In this document: one piece after another, positions 1-7,693 of the stretch | How positions within the stretch are numbered: the first letter of the stretch is position 1 | How the letters are laid out: every line of letters begins with the position of its first letter | From: Thermoanaerobaculales bacterium | GTDB lineage: Bacteria; Acidobacteriota; Thermoanaerobaculia; Thermoanaerobaculales; Sulfomarinibacteraceae | Length of the DNA stretch: 64,000 nucleotides | NCBI GenBank assembly: GCA_029287235.1 | Contig: JARFRM010000288.1 | Coordinates: 1-64,000, forward strand | Direction of reading: 5' to 3' | Position numbers and translations under genes: made by a program | Notes under the pieces: generated by a model | The model's input: the letters and a program-made list of their open reading frames with translations, nothing else | Told to the model about the DNA's origin: nothing | Database searches by the model: none

Positions 1-30
1 CGCCGGCGGCCTGCAAGAGCCTGTTGAAAC

Positions 31-90
31 GCGATGGGAGCGGTGCCAGGCACCTTTTCGCGGCGAAAAGAGAGCCAGGCACCGAGCCCG
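31..90 (+). repeat. Palindromic dispersed repeat, copy A (GGTGCC/GGCACC type)
   Basis: The block carries the box GCGATGGGAGCGGTGCCAGG, a short hairpin (CTTTTCG / CGAAAAG, 54-60 and 64-70, loop CGG) and a second GCCAGGCACCG box at 74-84. A related block lies on the other strand at 13301-13367. There the outer boxes are kept and the hairpin stem sequence differs while still pairing. This looks like a REP-like element; no transposase is encoded in the window. Confidence 0.6.
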
Positions 91-157
91 GTACGGCATT
101 TTGTGATACGTGAGGCGAGCGGGAGCGGGACGCCGGCAAAATGCCGTACCCGGCACC
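86..157. repeat. Inverted repeat with 14-bp perfect arms
   Basis: GGTACGGCATTTTG at 90-103 is exactly complementary to CAAAATGCCGTACC at 137-150, and the match continues imperfectly outward (GCCC/CGGCAC). A degenerate relative is at 9116-9192, where a GTGCCCGGT...ATTTG arm faces CAAAT...CCGGCAC. It is a dispersed palindromic element with no coding potential. Confidence 0.6.
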
Positions 158-200
158 CCGCCGCACGCCCCTGTCCCGCGTGCTGTGAAGGTCGTGCCAA

Positions 201-263
201 CTGCCGCTGAACCTGCCGCTGACCTTGCCGCGGTCCCTGTTCCTGTCGCGGACGCGGGAACGG
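201..263 (+). repeat. Degenerate hexamer tract (CTG/CGG-NNN)n
   Basis: Read from 201 in steps of six, every unit begins CTG, TTG or CGG followed by three variable bases, for ten units plus a final CGG. It ends about 14 nt before the nitroreductase start codon. It belongs to the same family as tracts at 9219, 35839, 36078 and 59290. Confidence 0.7.
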
Positions 264-276
264 CTATCCTTCCTCC

Positions 277-954
277 ATGACACAGGAGAAGTACCACACC
301 GTTCCTTTTGCCTTCGAGCGCCGTCACGACAAGGAGTCCAAGTTCAGAGGTCAGGCCATGCTGGACAGCCTCCGCCGCCGGCGTTCGATCCGGGAGTTCT
401 CGTCCGATCCGGTACCGCGACCGCTCATCGAGATTGCGGTGGCGACCGCCGCCACCGCGCCATCGGGGGCCAACCGCCAGCCGTGGCACTTTGTGGCGGT
501 GTCGGATCCGCCGACCAAGACCGAGATCAGAAAGGCCGCGGAAGCCGAGGAGCGCGAGTTCTACGAGGGCGGAAGGGCGCCCGAAGCGTGGCTCGAAGCT
601 CTGGCGCCCCTCGGCACCGACGCAAACAAACCTTTCCTCGAGACCGCGCCGTGGCTGGTCGCGGTCTTCAAGGAGATCCACGGCGTTGCCGAGGACGGCT
701 CCAAGATCACCAACTACTATGTCAACGAGTCGGTCGGGATCGCCTGCGGGCTCTTCATCAACGCCATCCACCACATGGGTCTGGTGACCCTGACCCACAC
801 CCCGCAGCCCATGAGATTCCTCAACGAGATCCTGAGCCGCCCCAATAACGAGCGGCCGTTCATTCTCTTTCCCGTCGGATATCCGGCCGATGATTGCACC
901 GTGCCGGACATCAGCAAGAAACCCCTCGATGAGATCCTGACCTGGGTGGAGTAG
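277..954 (+). CDS. Nitroreductase family protein, iodotyrosine deiodinase-like
   Basis: This is a 225-residue FMN-dependent oxidoreductase of the nitroreductase fold. The FMN-binding signature RRSIREF (about 35-41) is followed by APSGANRQPWHF (about 61-72). The C-terminal half has the NEILSRPNNERPF and PVGYPADD..VPDI pattern that is typical of the iodotyrosine deiodinase (IYD/BluB-related) subfamily rather than of NfsA or NfsB. The natural substrate cannot be read from sequence; bacterial members can reduce halogenated or nitro aromatics with NAD(P)H. The first ATG is kept because the residues before the FMN motif resemble family members. It has no Shine-Dalgarno sequence, but TATCCT lies 6 nt upstream, so a leaderless transcript is possible. 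An in-frame ATG at 358 has a better ribosome site but would remove conserved N-terminus. Confidence 0.9.
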   Translation: MTQEKYHTVPFAFERRHDKESKFRGQAMLDSLRRRRSIREFSSDPVPRPLIEIAVATAATAPSGANRQPWHFVAVSDPPTKTEIRKAAEAEEREFYEGGRAPEAWLEALAPLGTDANKPFLETAPWLVAVFKEIHGVAEDGSKITNYYVNESVGIACGLFINAIHHMGLVTLTHTPQPMRFLNEILSRPNNERPFILFPVGYPADDCTVPDISKKPLDEILTWVE

Positions 955-998
955 CAATTCTCGGTGGAACACGCCCGGCGGGTTCCACCGAGAATTGC
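954..998. terminator. Bidirectional hairpin between convergent genes
   Basis: A 17-bp perfect inverted repeat (GCAATTCTCGGTGGAAC at 954-970 and its complement at 982-998) with an 11-nt loop fills the whole gap between the nitroreductase stop and the stop of the opposite-strand gene. The outer A/T pairs on both sides fit a two-way transcription terminator. Confidence 0.75.
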
Positions 999-999
999 C

Positions 1000-1545
1000 C
1001 TACAGCAGCACCGAGAAGCTGTGTTCCAGCTGTCGGGCGATCTGCTGCCGGGTGGTCTTGTTGAACCCTTCGGCATCGACAAACGCAACCACGAATCCTT
1101 CACCGCCGGCGACCCCCGCGCGGAATCCGGACAATCGCCGGTTGGCGAACCCGAGAGCGATGAATCGAAGCCCGCCCATCTCCGGGTTCATGCTGTCGGC
1201 CTGGCTCATGACATAGCTGAGCTCGGCCCCGGTTCCCTCGAAGCCGTCCTCGGGGACATTGCCGCTCGAACCGATGACGAAGCCCTGGGGATCGATCACA
1301 AAGGCGGCTGACGAGCGCACTTTGTTGAGACCCCAGGCAAGGAACTCATCCCAGCGGGTGAAATCGTTCAGGGGCTCGTCGGTGAGCTCGCCCGCCGGCG
1401 TCGCCTCCGGTCGGGATGGGTCGAATCTGAGATACGGCGATTCGACGGCGATCCTCGGCTCTGAACCGGGTTCGAGACCGCTGAGGCGACGCGACAGGGC
1501 GCGGGCGATGTCCACGTCAGACGAGCCGACGGTGTTCGTTGTCAT
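1000..1545 (-). CDS. Roadblock/LC7-like domain protein
   Basis: A 181-residue soluble protein. Residues about 75-180 look like a roadblock/LC7 domain: an opening helix, then a strand pair (AAFVIDPQGFVIGSSG), a long central helix, paired strands (LRFIALGFANRRLSGFRAG, GEGFVVAFVD) and a closing helix. Residues 1-70 have no recognisable domain. Roadblock proteins dimerise and often regulate small GTPases such as MglA; no such GTPase is encoded nearby. The start overlaps the end of the ParA-type gene by 29 nt, so the two are probably co-translated and may act together. It is the last gene of a leftward unit starting at 3139. The function is inferred only from the fold. Confidence 0.7.
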   Translation of the reverse strand: MTTNTVGSSDVDIARALSRRLSGLEPGSEPRIAVESPYLRFDPSRPEATPAGELTDEPLNDFTRWDEFLAWGLNKVRSSAAFVIDPQGFVIGSSGNVPEDGFEGTGAELSYVMSQADSMNPEMGGLRFIALGFANRRLSGFRAGVAGGEGFVVAFVDAEGFNKTTRQQIARQLEHSFSVLL

Positions 1546-2323
1546 CCTCGACTCCAGTCATCCGGTTGATCCGGGCTTCGATCTCGTCGGAGAGAAGGGT
1601 GAAGCGACGAGCCTCGGGTCGGGTTCGCCCGCCGAGGAAGCTCAGGGGAATGCCGATCTCGCTGGTCTCGGTGAAGACATCGGCGCGGGGGACCACGGTG
1701 TCCAGCACGCCCCCGAATCCGGACCACACAGCGCTCATCACGTTGAGAGAGGGGTCGCTGTCGAGCCGAACCATGGTCGGCAGGATTCCGAGGAGCCGAA
1801 GCGAGGGGTTCTCGTTTTGCTGGACGTGGTCGATGACCCGCAGAATCTGACTCATGGTCCGAAAGGCGACCGGTTCGGCCTGCAGCGGGAGGAGGGCAAA
1901 GCGGCTCACCGCGAGAGCGGCCCGGGTCACCGGGCCGAGTCCGGACGGTGTATCGAGCACCACATAGTCGACCCCTTCTTCGATCTCGTCGAGGGTCCTT
2001 GAAAGGACCTCGCCTCGATGGAGCTGGAGCTCGTACTCGCAGGTGTCTACGGGGTCGATCCGACCGCGAGGAAGGATCCGAAGAGTCGGGAGCGAAGTGG
2101 ATTGAAGGACCTCGGACGGTGGCGTGCCGGCGATCATGACCTCGGCGAGACCGCCCCAGTCACTGTCCTCCTTGGCCAGGAAAAGACCGATGGCGCCCTG
2201 CGGATCGAGGTCAACCACGATGGTGTTGTGCCCGCGTTCGGCAAGAGCCACCGACAGATTGAGCGCGGTGGTTGTTTTGCCGCTGCCTCCCTTGGAACTG
2301 GCCAGGACGATGCGATGACTCAT
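1517..2323 (-). CDS. ParA/MinD-family P-loop ATPase
   Basis: A 268-residue deviant Walker-A ATPase. KGGSGKTT is at residues 11-18, the Walker A' segment DLDPQG at 38-43, and a Walker B-like VVLDTPSGLGP near 117. ParA/MinD proteins form ATP-dependent dimers on DNA or membranes and position cargo. The start at 2323 is chosen because GAGG lies about 8 nt upstream and the protein then opens MSHRIVLASSKGGSG as the family does; a start at 2359 would add 12 unlikely residues. No parB or parS-like element is seen, and the gene sits among roadblock and DUF4388 genes far from any replication genes. A role in positioning or assembling a roadblock complex is more likely than chromosome segregation. Confidence 0.88.
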   Translation of the reverse strand: MSHRIVLASSKGGSGKTTTALNLSVALAERGHNTIVVDLDPQGAIGLFLAKEDSDWGGLAEVMIAGTPPSEVLQSTSLPTLRILPRGRIDPVDTCEYELQLHRGEVLSRTLDEIEEGVDYVVLDTPSGLGPVTRAALAVSRFALLPLQAEPVAFRTMSQILRVIDHVQQNENPSLRLLGILPTMVRLDSDPSLNVMSAVWSGFGGVLDTVVPRADVFTETSEIGIPLSFLGGRTRPEARRFTLLSDEIEARINRMTGVEDDNEHRRLV

Positions 2324-2401
2324 AGTTTTACCTCGCTCCAGCGGCGACTTCGATTCCATGGGGAGAATCGCAGGCCGATCTCGGGTTGTTGGATGTCAGC
2401 C

Positions 2402-3139
2402 TCATGGTGCCCCGGCTTCCCGCTGGCCGGGGAGCACCTTGGCCAGGGCGTCGGCAAGGTGTTGTGTCTTGTGTCGAATTACTCCGAGCTTTGCACGACC
2501 GGGGGCGACAACGACAAGGACGGCGTCGGCGACGGGCAGGCACAGGAGCTGAAATCGGTCGTACTCGACGATGAACCCACCGAATGGTCGGCAACCCTGG
2601 CGTTCACCGAGCTCATCGGCGGTGTTGATGAGCGTCGCGAGGCCCGCACCGAGCCCGGTCACCTCCACGGCCTCGTCGGGGTTGGCAAAAGCCAATGGTG
2701 CGCCGTCGCGCGTCATGAGAATCGTGGCGAGGACCTCCGAGGATTCCACAAATGAGCTGAGCAGATGCTGGGGCGCATGCTCGTTCTTCTGCTTTTGACG
2801 GGCCCGTCGTCGCTCGTCGAGCCGGCGGGCGGCCTCGACAAGAGCGTTCTGGAGGTTCACCTCGATGGTCACCGTGGGGACCATCTTGTCGGATGAGAAG
2901 ACAAAAATGCCTTCGACCCACGAGATCATCTCCACAAGGGCATCGATGCCGGTGGCTGCGCCCTCCTGCGCGTGGTAGACGGCGCCGCCTTCGAAGTAGA
3001 CGTGGGCGGTTCGTTGCTCGGGGCCGCCCTCCACCCGCAGCTCACCGGTCCGACCGGTGGTGTTGAGGAACTGCAACACGTCCGTCGGGTTTGTGAACGC
3101 CAGTGATCCGCGAAGATCTTCGGTCGGTTCGCCAGCCAT
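2402..3139 (-). CDS. DUF4388 (PATAN-like) plus roadblock-like protein
   Basis: A 245-residue protein. Residues about 8-105 match the DUF4388 pattern: DLRGSLAFTNPTDVLQFLN, then TGELRV, YFEGGAVYHAQ and EGIFVFSSDK. This domain is common in response regulators and polarity proteins of delta-type bacteria and Acidobacteria. Residues about 120-240 resemble a roadblock/LC7 fold (VLATILMTRDGAPLAFAN and later VVVAP strands). A Q/K/R-rich helix joins the two. It starts at 3139 with GAGAGGG upstream and is the first gene of the leftward unit that continues into the ParA gene after an 78-nt gap. The partner is unknown. Confidence 0.75.
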   Translation of the reverse strand: MAGEPTEDLRGSLAFTNPTDVLQFLNTTGRTGELRVEGGPEQRTAHVYFEGGAVYHAQEGAATGIDALVEMISWVEGIFVFSSDKMVPTVTIEVNLQNALVEAARRLDERRRARQKQKNEHAPQHLLSSFVESSEVLATILMTRDGAPLAFANPDEAVEVTGLGAGLATLINTADELGERQGCRPFGGFIVEYDRFQLLCLPVADAVLVVVAPGRAKLGVIRHKTQHLADALAKVLPGQREAGAP

Positions 3140-3569
3140 CGATTCGCCCTCTCATGCCAGAATACCGCACCTCGAGCGAGCGACCGGTGACGAACATCGG
3201 TTTCGTCCATCAAGCCGTCGACTCCGCTGATTTCCCGCAGAACCCGACAATTTTCATCTGTTTTGAAAACCGTATGTACAATAGTAGGTGGAAGCGTGCC
3301 TCCAACCGTTTGGAAGTTCTCGGTTGGAATCACACGCAGTGGGTCATTCGCGTCGTCTTGGAACCGGAGGAGGGCGCCTCGCGTCAGGACGGACAGGTCC
3401 GAGATCTCGGTGTTTCTTCGCGAAGATGGGAGTTTACGGGGAACAGCGATTTCTAAAGGCCATCCGGTGATTTCATCGGCCTCGTCTTGAAGATCGGTTC
3501 GCAGCGTGTATGAGCCAGATTTGACTGCCCAGTTCCGAATGGGACGTTGGTAGAACGGAGGGTGGGCTG
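3140..3569. promoter_or_regulatory. Divergent intergenic region of the roadblock island
   Basis: This 430-nt gap between divergent DUF4388 genes holds no convincing gene. A weak rightward promoter candidate is TTCATC (3253-3258), an 18-nt spacer and TACAAT (3277-3282); the spacer includes the palindrome GTTTTGAAAAC (3260-3270). GGAGGGTGG lies just before the start at 3570. Both divergent genes share this region, so joint control is plausible. Confidence 0.35.
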
Positions 3570-4286
3570 ATGTTGAGGGGCTCGTTAACCGATCTTGCGA
3601 TTGTGGATCTGGTCCAGATTCCCCTGGGGAATCAGAAAACCGGCGAGTTGCTGATCGCCACCGAAGATCAGGATGCCCGTCTCTATTATGTTGACGGCAA
3701 GCTGATCCACGCGACGTCGGGTGACCGCGATGGGCCCGAGGTGCTCGATGCGATCGTCTCGTGGACCGAGGGCGAGTTCGAGTTTCGAGCGGATGTGCTC
3801 GCCGACCCCCCGGAGAGTGGCGACGATCTCAACGCCAAGCTTTTCTCCACCGTCGAGAATCTGAACTCGAGGCCGGTTTCAGCAGCCGACAACCTCAGGG
3901 TGAAGGTCTTTGTCAGGCCCGCCGGAGGCAACACCGAGAAGATCCGGAAACTGCTCTACAACTTCCTCTCGGCGAATGACTTCGCTATTCATGCCTGCCT
4001 GTTGTACGTCGACGGAACCATGGCCGTCTGCGGTGCCGAACGGGCGGACACCCCGCCCTGGCTCGAGTCGATCCGCTCGTCGGTGATGTATGCGGTCACC
4101 GGTTATCCGAGGAAGAACCTGAATCGTGTGCTGTTCGAGGACGAGGAGGGAACCCTGGTGGTGACCTGCTATCCGGAGGATCAATCGGCACTGTTGGTTG
4201 CCGCAAAGAAGGGAGCGACCCTCGGGGCCGTATCCATCGCGGTCGATCGCCTCGCCAGGGAGATCAGCCGATTCAAACAAAGCTGA
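3570..4286 (+). CDS. DUF4388 plus roadblock-like protein
   Basis: A 238-residue protein with the same two-domain plan as the divergent gene at 2402. Residues 1-95 form DUF4388 (LRGSLTDLAIVDLVQI, KTGELLI, YYVDGKLIHATSGD, GEFEFRADV). Residues about 115-235 are a roadblock-like fold, with a strand pair ending DGTMAVCGAE, a central helix IRSSVMYAV, then TLVVTCYPEDQSALLVA and the final helix. A GGAGGGTGG ribosome site precedes the ATG. It is followed after 53 nt by a stand-alone roadblock protein, and both are transcribed away from the ParA unit. The pair may form heterodimers; this is inference. Confidence 0.75.
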   Translation: MLRGSLTDLAIVDLVQIPLGNQKTGELLIATEDQDARLYYVDGKLIHATSGDRDGPEVLDAIVSWTEGEFEFRADVLADPPESGDDLNAKLFSTVENLNSRPVSAADNLRVKVFVRPAGGNTEKIRKLLYNFLSANDFAIHACLLYVDGTMAVCGAERADTPPWLESIRSSVMYAVTGYPRKNLNRVLFEDEEGTLVVTCYPEDQSALLVAAKKGATLGAVSIAVDRLAREISRFKQS

Positions 4287-4339
4287 GCATCGGGATCGCC
4301 GGCGGGTTTTGCCGGTGAGCCCGGAAGGGGGAGGGCGCC

Positions 4340-4696
4340 ATGTCGCAACTGACGGATTATCTCAACGAGCTCGTCAACGTGGAGGGCATCAACTCGGCGG
4401 TGGTGGTCGGTCGAGACGGTTTTGTGATCGAGGGTGTGACCGCGGGGACGAGCCTGGACGCCGACGCCGTGGGAGCGGTGATCTCCACCGGGATCGGTTC
4501 GTCGGAGGTGATGGGGCGCGAGCTCGATGTCGGTGTCATGACCCAGGGGATGGTCGAGTATGACGACGGTTTGATCGTCATGGCGCTGCTCGGTGAGGAC
4601 GCCATTGTCGCCGTGGTCGCCGATCTCAATGCCAACCTCGGCAATGTGCGTTTTCAGCTCAAGAAGCGCCTCAAGTCGATCGAGAAGGCGTTGTGA
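4340..4696 (+). CDS. Stand-alone roadblock/LC7 (MglB-like) protein
   Basis: A 118-residue single-domain roadblock protein. It has the N-terminal helix (QLTDYLNELVNVEGI), the strand pair NSAVVVGRDGFVIEG, the long helix AVGAVISTGIGSSEVMGRELDVG, the strands LIVMALLGEDAIVAVVAD, and a C-terminal helix rich in Lys and Arg. This is the length and order of MglB, the GTPase-activating partner of MglA, but no mglA is encoded in the window. A strong ribosome site (GGGGGAGGG) precedes the start. The hydrogenase operon begins 167 nt downstream on the same strand, so a link is possible but the gap suggests a separate promoter. Confidence 0.85.
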   Translation: MSQLTDYLNELVNVEGINSAVVVGRDGFVIEGVTAGTSLDADAVGAVISTGIGSSEVMGRELDVGVMTQGMVEYDDGLIVMALLGEDAIVAVVADLNANLGNVRFQLKKRLKSIEKAL

Positions 4697-4754
4697 CCAA
4701 GCCGGGACGCGGCGCTGTCCAGGATCCCACCCGAACCGCCGCAACCCGGACACG

Positions 4755-4766
4755 ACTGATATCAGT
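4755..4766. promoter_or_regulatory. Perfect palindrome upstream of the hydrogenase operon
   Basis: ACTGATATCAGT is a 12-bp perfect palindrome about 98 nt before the first hydrogenase-operon start codon, in a short A/T-rich stretch of otherwise GC-rich DNA. It is placed like an operator for a dimeric regulator. No regulator family is assigned. Confidence 0.35.
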
Positions 4767-4863
4767 TCCCATTCTCAATCAAATCAGCGGACGCCGGATC
4801 CTGACCGAGGCCCGACAGCGGTGATCGGCCGGGAGAAGGTGCGCTGCTGAAGAGGAGGCGCAC

Positions 4864-5352
4864 ATGAGTCGAGAGCTGCAGACGCTTCACAACGTCGCGT
4901 ACTTCGTCGGCGCCTTGGCCCACGGAGCAGAACAAAATCTCGGCCGCGGCAGTCTCTCCATCTGTTCCATGGCCGGCAAGAAGTTTGGCCAGGATGCGGT
5001 GGAGGGGGGGCGGCAGACCGACAATCCCGAGGAGGCGGTGGCCATCCTCCGCGAGGCGCTCGCCAAACAGGGGATCGTCTGGAATTTCGAGCCGTTTGAG
5101 GGAGACCGGGGGTCCGCCATGGAATCCGATGGCGAGACCAACAAGATGCGCCTCGTCTTCAAGACCTGCATGGTGCGCAATGCGCTTTTCAGATACGGCC
5201 ACGAGCAGAAACAGTCCCTGTGCTACATGGCCCACGGGGTCTTTGCCGGGGCGATGGAGAACATCATGCCCGGCACCAAGGTCGAGCTCGATATCGTCCA
5301 CGCCGGTCCCAACGGGTGCCTCAAGGAAATGGTGTGGGAGGTGGCAACATGA
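4864..5352 (+). CDS. Hydrogenase-operon protein with unassigned Cys domain
   Basis: A 162-residue soluble protein of unrecognised family, first gene of the [NiFe] hydrogenase operon. Its C-terminal half has C102, R105, G112, E114, C120, A128-G129, then KV at 139-140 and C152. The ferredoxin-like protein of the same operon has the same residues (C182, R185, G192, E194, C200, A208-G209, KV at 216-217, C230) at a constant offset of 80 up to the AG, so the two domains are homologous. WNFE in this protein also matches WEFE in the other. The pattern loosely recalls V4R or ATC-hydrolase-like small-molecule domains, but I cannot assign it. GAGGAGG precedes the start; the stop overlaps the next start as ATGA. 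Confidence 0.75.
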   Translation: MSRELQTLHNVAYFVGALAHGAEQNLGRGSLSICSMAGKKFGQDAVEGGRQTDNPEEAVAILREALAKQGIVWNFEPFEGDRGSAMESDGETNKMRLVFKTCMVRNALFRYGHEQKQSLCYMAHGVFAGAMENIMPGTKVELDIVHAGPNGCLKEMVWEVAT

Positions 5353-6284
5353 AAGCACGAGTCTCCACCGATTGGCTCTCGGGTTGCTCCGGCTGCCATG
5401 TGGCCATGGTCGATCTTCACGAAAAGCTCCTCGGTCTCGTCGAAGAGGTCGATTTTGTTCGAGTTCCGGTTCTCATGGACGAGAAGGATTACCCCAAAGC
5501 CGATGTGGGTGTCGTCGAGGGGGCGGTGCGATCGGATCACGATCGGGTGGCCCTCGAGAAGATGCGCGCCAGCGTCGACAAACTCATCGCCTTCGGGAGC
5601 TGCGCTGTCTACGGCGGTCCGTCGGGACTCGGGTGGCTGCACGAGCGCGACGACGTGATGGCGGCGGTCTACGACGGCGGACCCACCAATGCGGGTGGCG
5701 AGCGGCCCGATGCCGATGCTCCGATCCTCGAGGACAGTGTCGTCCCCATCGACGAAGTCGTCGAAGTCGACGCCTACCTGCCCGGCTGCCCGCCTCATCC
5801 GTACTTCATCGCCGCCGGGCTGCGAGCGGTGCTCGGGGTCTCCGATCTCCAGCTCACCGCCATGAGTGTCTGCGCCGACTGCGATCGGAAGATGCTCAAG
5901 AACGAGGGCGCCGAGCTTCACCGCGGTGAGGTCACCGCCGAGAAGGACAGCCTCTGTTTTCTCAGCCAGGGTGTGGTCTGCCTCGGTTCGGTCTCGCTCA
6001 ACCGGTGCCAGGCGCCGTGTCCGCACTCGGGCGTCGCCTGCTTCGGCTGCGCCGGACCATCGGTGGACCTCATCACCGAGCCGCACCTCGATCTGCGAAA
6101 TCTCATCGGGCGCCGACTCAACATGCTCACCGGGGTCTCCGAGGAAGAGGTCACGCGGTATTTCCAGGAAGACGCCAAGACCCTCTACGCCTACGCGGTC
6201 GCCTCTCCGGTGATCCACGGCAAACCCACCGTCGAGATACGGGAGTGGGCGGGGCCCAAACCGGCCGCTCAGGGAGGTGAGTGA
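5349..6284 (+). CDS. [NiFe] hydrogenase small subunit, group 3-like
   Basis: A 311-residue iron-sulfur subunit without a Tat signal, hence cytoplasmic. The proximal cluster ligands are C13 and C16 (CSGC), C85 (GSCAVYGG) and C147 (PGCPP). Eight more cysteines (C175, C178, C203, C211, C220, C224, C231, C234) fit two further [4Fe-4S] clusters, as in FrhG/MvhG-type subunits of cofactor-coupled group 3 enzymes. It carries electrons between the NiFe site in the next gene and a partner. The ATG at 5349 overlaps the previous stop by four bases; an upstream in-frame start at 5220 would run inside the preceding gene and adds non-conserved residues. No HoxF/U, FrhB or HdrA gene is adjacent, so the partner is likely the ferredoxin-like protein at 7690. 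Confidence 0.92.
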   Translation: MKARVSTDWLSGCSGCHVAMVDLHEKLLGLVEEVDFVRVPVLMDEKDYPKADVGVVEGAVRSDHDRVALEKMRASVDKLIAFGSCAVYGGPSGLGWLHERDDVMAAVYDGGPTNAGGERPDADAPILEDSVVPIDEVVEVDAYLPGCPPHPYFIAAGLRAVLGVSDLQLTAMSVCADCDRKMLKNEGAELHRGEVTAEKDSLCFLSQGVVCLGSVSLNRCQAPCPHSGVACFGCAGPSVDLITEPHLDLRNLIGRRLNMLTGVSEEEVTRYFQEDAKTLYAYAVASPVIHGKPTVEIREWAGPKPAAQGGE

Positions 6285-7693
6285 TGGGAAGCCGAATCGT
6301 CGTCAACCCGGTCACCCGGATCGAGGGTCACGCCAAGATCATCCTCGAGATCGAGGACTCGGGCGAGCTCAAATCCGGCCACATGCAGGTCCTCGAGATC
6401 CGCGGCTTTGAAAAACTCCTCCAGGGGATGGAGCTGCTCAAGATGCCGCAGATGACCGCTCGTTTGTGCGGCGTCTGTCCGGCGGCGCATCATCTGGTCG
6501 CAACCGCTGCCATCGAGGAGGGAATGGGGGTGGCGCCGCCCAGGGATGCCAAGCTCCTGCGCGAGCTGCTCTACGCCGGCCACGTCCTCCACTCGCACGC
6601 GTTGTCGAATTTCGTCCTCACCGGGCCGGACATCATCCTCGGCATCAACGCCGCGGCCGATCAGCGCAACGTCTTCAACCTGCTCGCCATCGACCCCGAA
6701 TTGTCAAAGACCCTGCTGCGGATCCGCAGCATCGGTCAGCGCACGGTGGAACTCGTTGGCGGGCGCGGCGTCCACCCGGTGACGGCCGTTCCCGGCGGGA
6801 TGGCGTCGCGGCCGAATGCCGAGAAGCTCGAGCTCATGGCGGGCTGGGGCGAAGAGGCGACCGGTTCTCTCGAATCGGTGATCGAGATTCTCAAACCCAA
6901 GCTCGAAGAGCTCAACCCTTTGCGCGAGGCGGCACAGTTGCCCTATCACTCGCTGGCTCTGTCCAACAACGGGACCGTCGATCTCCTCGAAGGCGAGTGG
7001 GTCGTGGTGGACCCCGAAGGCAATGAGGAACGGCGGTTCACCGGTCCCGAGTACGGCGACAACCTCATCGAGCACGTCATGCCGGGCTCATATATGAAGA
7101 GCGTGCAGCTCAAAGGTCCGGGACCCAAGAATTTCTTTGTCGGCCCGCTGGCTCGACTCAACGTCAATTCGAAGATGAACACACCAAAGGCCCAGGCCCA
7201 CCTCGATGCGTTTCACGCGTCGGGCAAGCCGAGGCTATCGGCCGTGGACTTTATCGAGGCCAGGCTCATCGACATGCTCAACTGTGCCGAGCGGATCAAC
7301 GCCATCGCCGGCGGCGAACTCGGCGATGGTCCTGTCAGAGTGGCTGTTCCCGAGGTCAAGGCCGGACGATATGTCGGCGTCATCGAGGCGCCGCGTGGGA
7401 TCCTGGTGCACGATTTTCACACCGATGACGACGGTCGAATCGCCGATGTGAATCTCATCGTCGCCACCCAAAACAACTACGACGCCATCGACCGGTCGGT
7501 GGAGTCGCTGGCCCGTCACTATCTGCCTCAGAACGATGATGAGCAGCTCCTCAACGGTGTCGAGTTCGCCATGCGTTGCTTCGATCCCTGTCTCGCGTGC
7601 GCAACCCACACTGCGGGGAGGATGCCGCTCATCGTGGAGATGCGGCGGGGAGCGGAAGTGGTGCGCACCATCAGACGAGGAGCAGCATCATGA
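6284..7693 (+). CDS. [NiFe] hydrogenase large (catalytic) subunit, group 3-like
   Basis: A 469-residue catalytic subunit that cleaves or forms H2 at a NiFe(CN)2CO centre. All four nickel-ligand cysteines are present: R60-L-C62-G-V-C65-P-A-A-H69 near the N-terminus and D434-P-C436-L-A-C439-A-T-H442 near the C-terminus. NPVTRIEGHAKI at the start is typical of group 3 enzymes. The 27 residues after H442 are the expected maturation tail, removed by an M52 protease, and such a protease is the last gene of the operon. GGAGGTGA lies 4 nt before the ATG at 6284; a GTG one codon earlier is a less likely start. The start overlaps the small-subunit stop and the stop overlaps the ferredoxin start. Confidence 0.95.
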   Translation: MGSRIVVNPVTRIEGHAKIILEIEDSGELKSGHMQVLEIRGFEKLLQGMELLKMPQMTARLCGVCPAAHHLVATAAIEEGMGVAPPRDAKLLRELLYAGHVLHSHALSNFVLTGPDIILGINAAADQRNVFNLLAIDPELSKTLLRIRSIGQRTVELVGGRGVHPVTAVPGGMASRPNAEKLELMAGWGEEATGSLESVIEILKPKLEELNPLREAAQLPYHSLALSNNGTVDLLEGEWVVVDPEGNEERRFTGPEYGDNLIEHVMPGSYMKSVQLKGPGPKNFFVGPLARLNVNSKMNTPKAQAHLDAFHASGKPRLSAVDFIEARLIDMLNCAERINAIAGGELGDGPVRVAVPEVKAGRYVGVIEAPRGILVHDFHTDDDGRIADVNLIVATQNNYDAIDRSVESLARHYLPQNDDEQLLNGVEFAMRCFDPCLACATHTAGRMPLIVEMRRGAEVVRTIRRGAAS

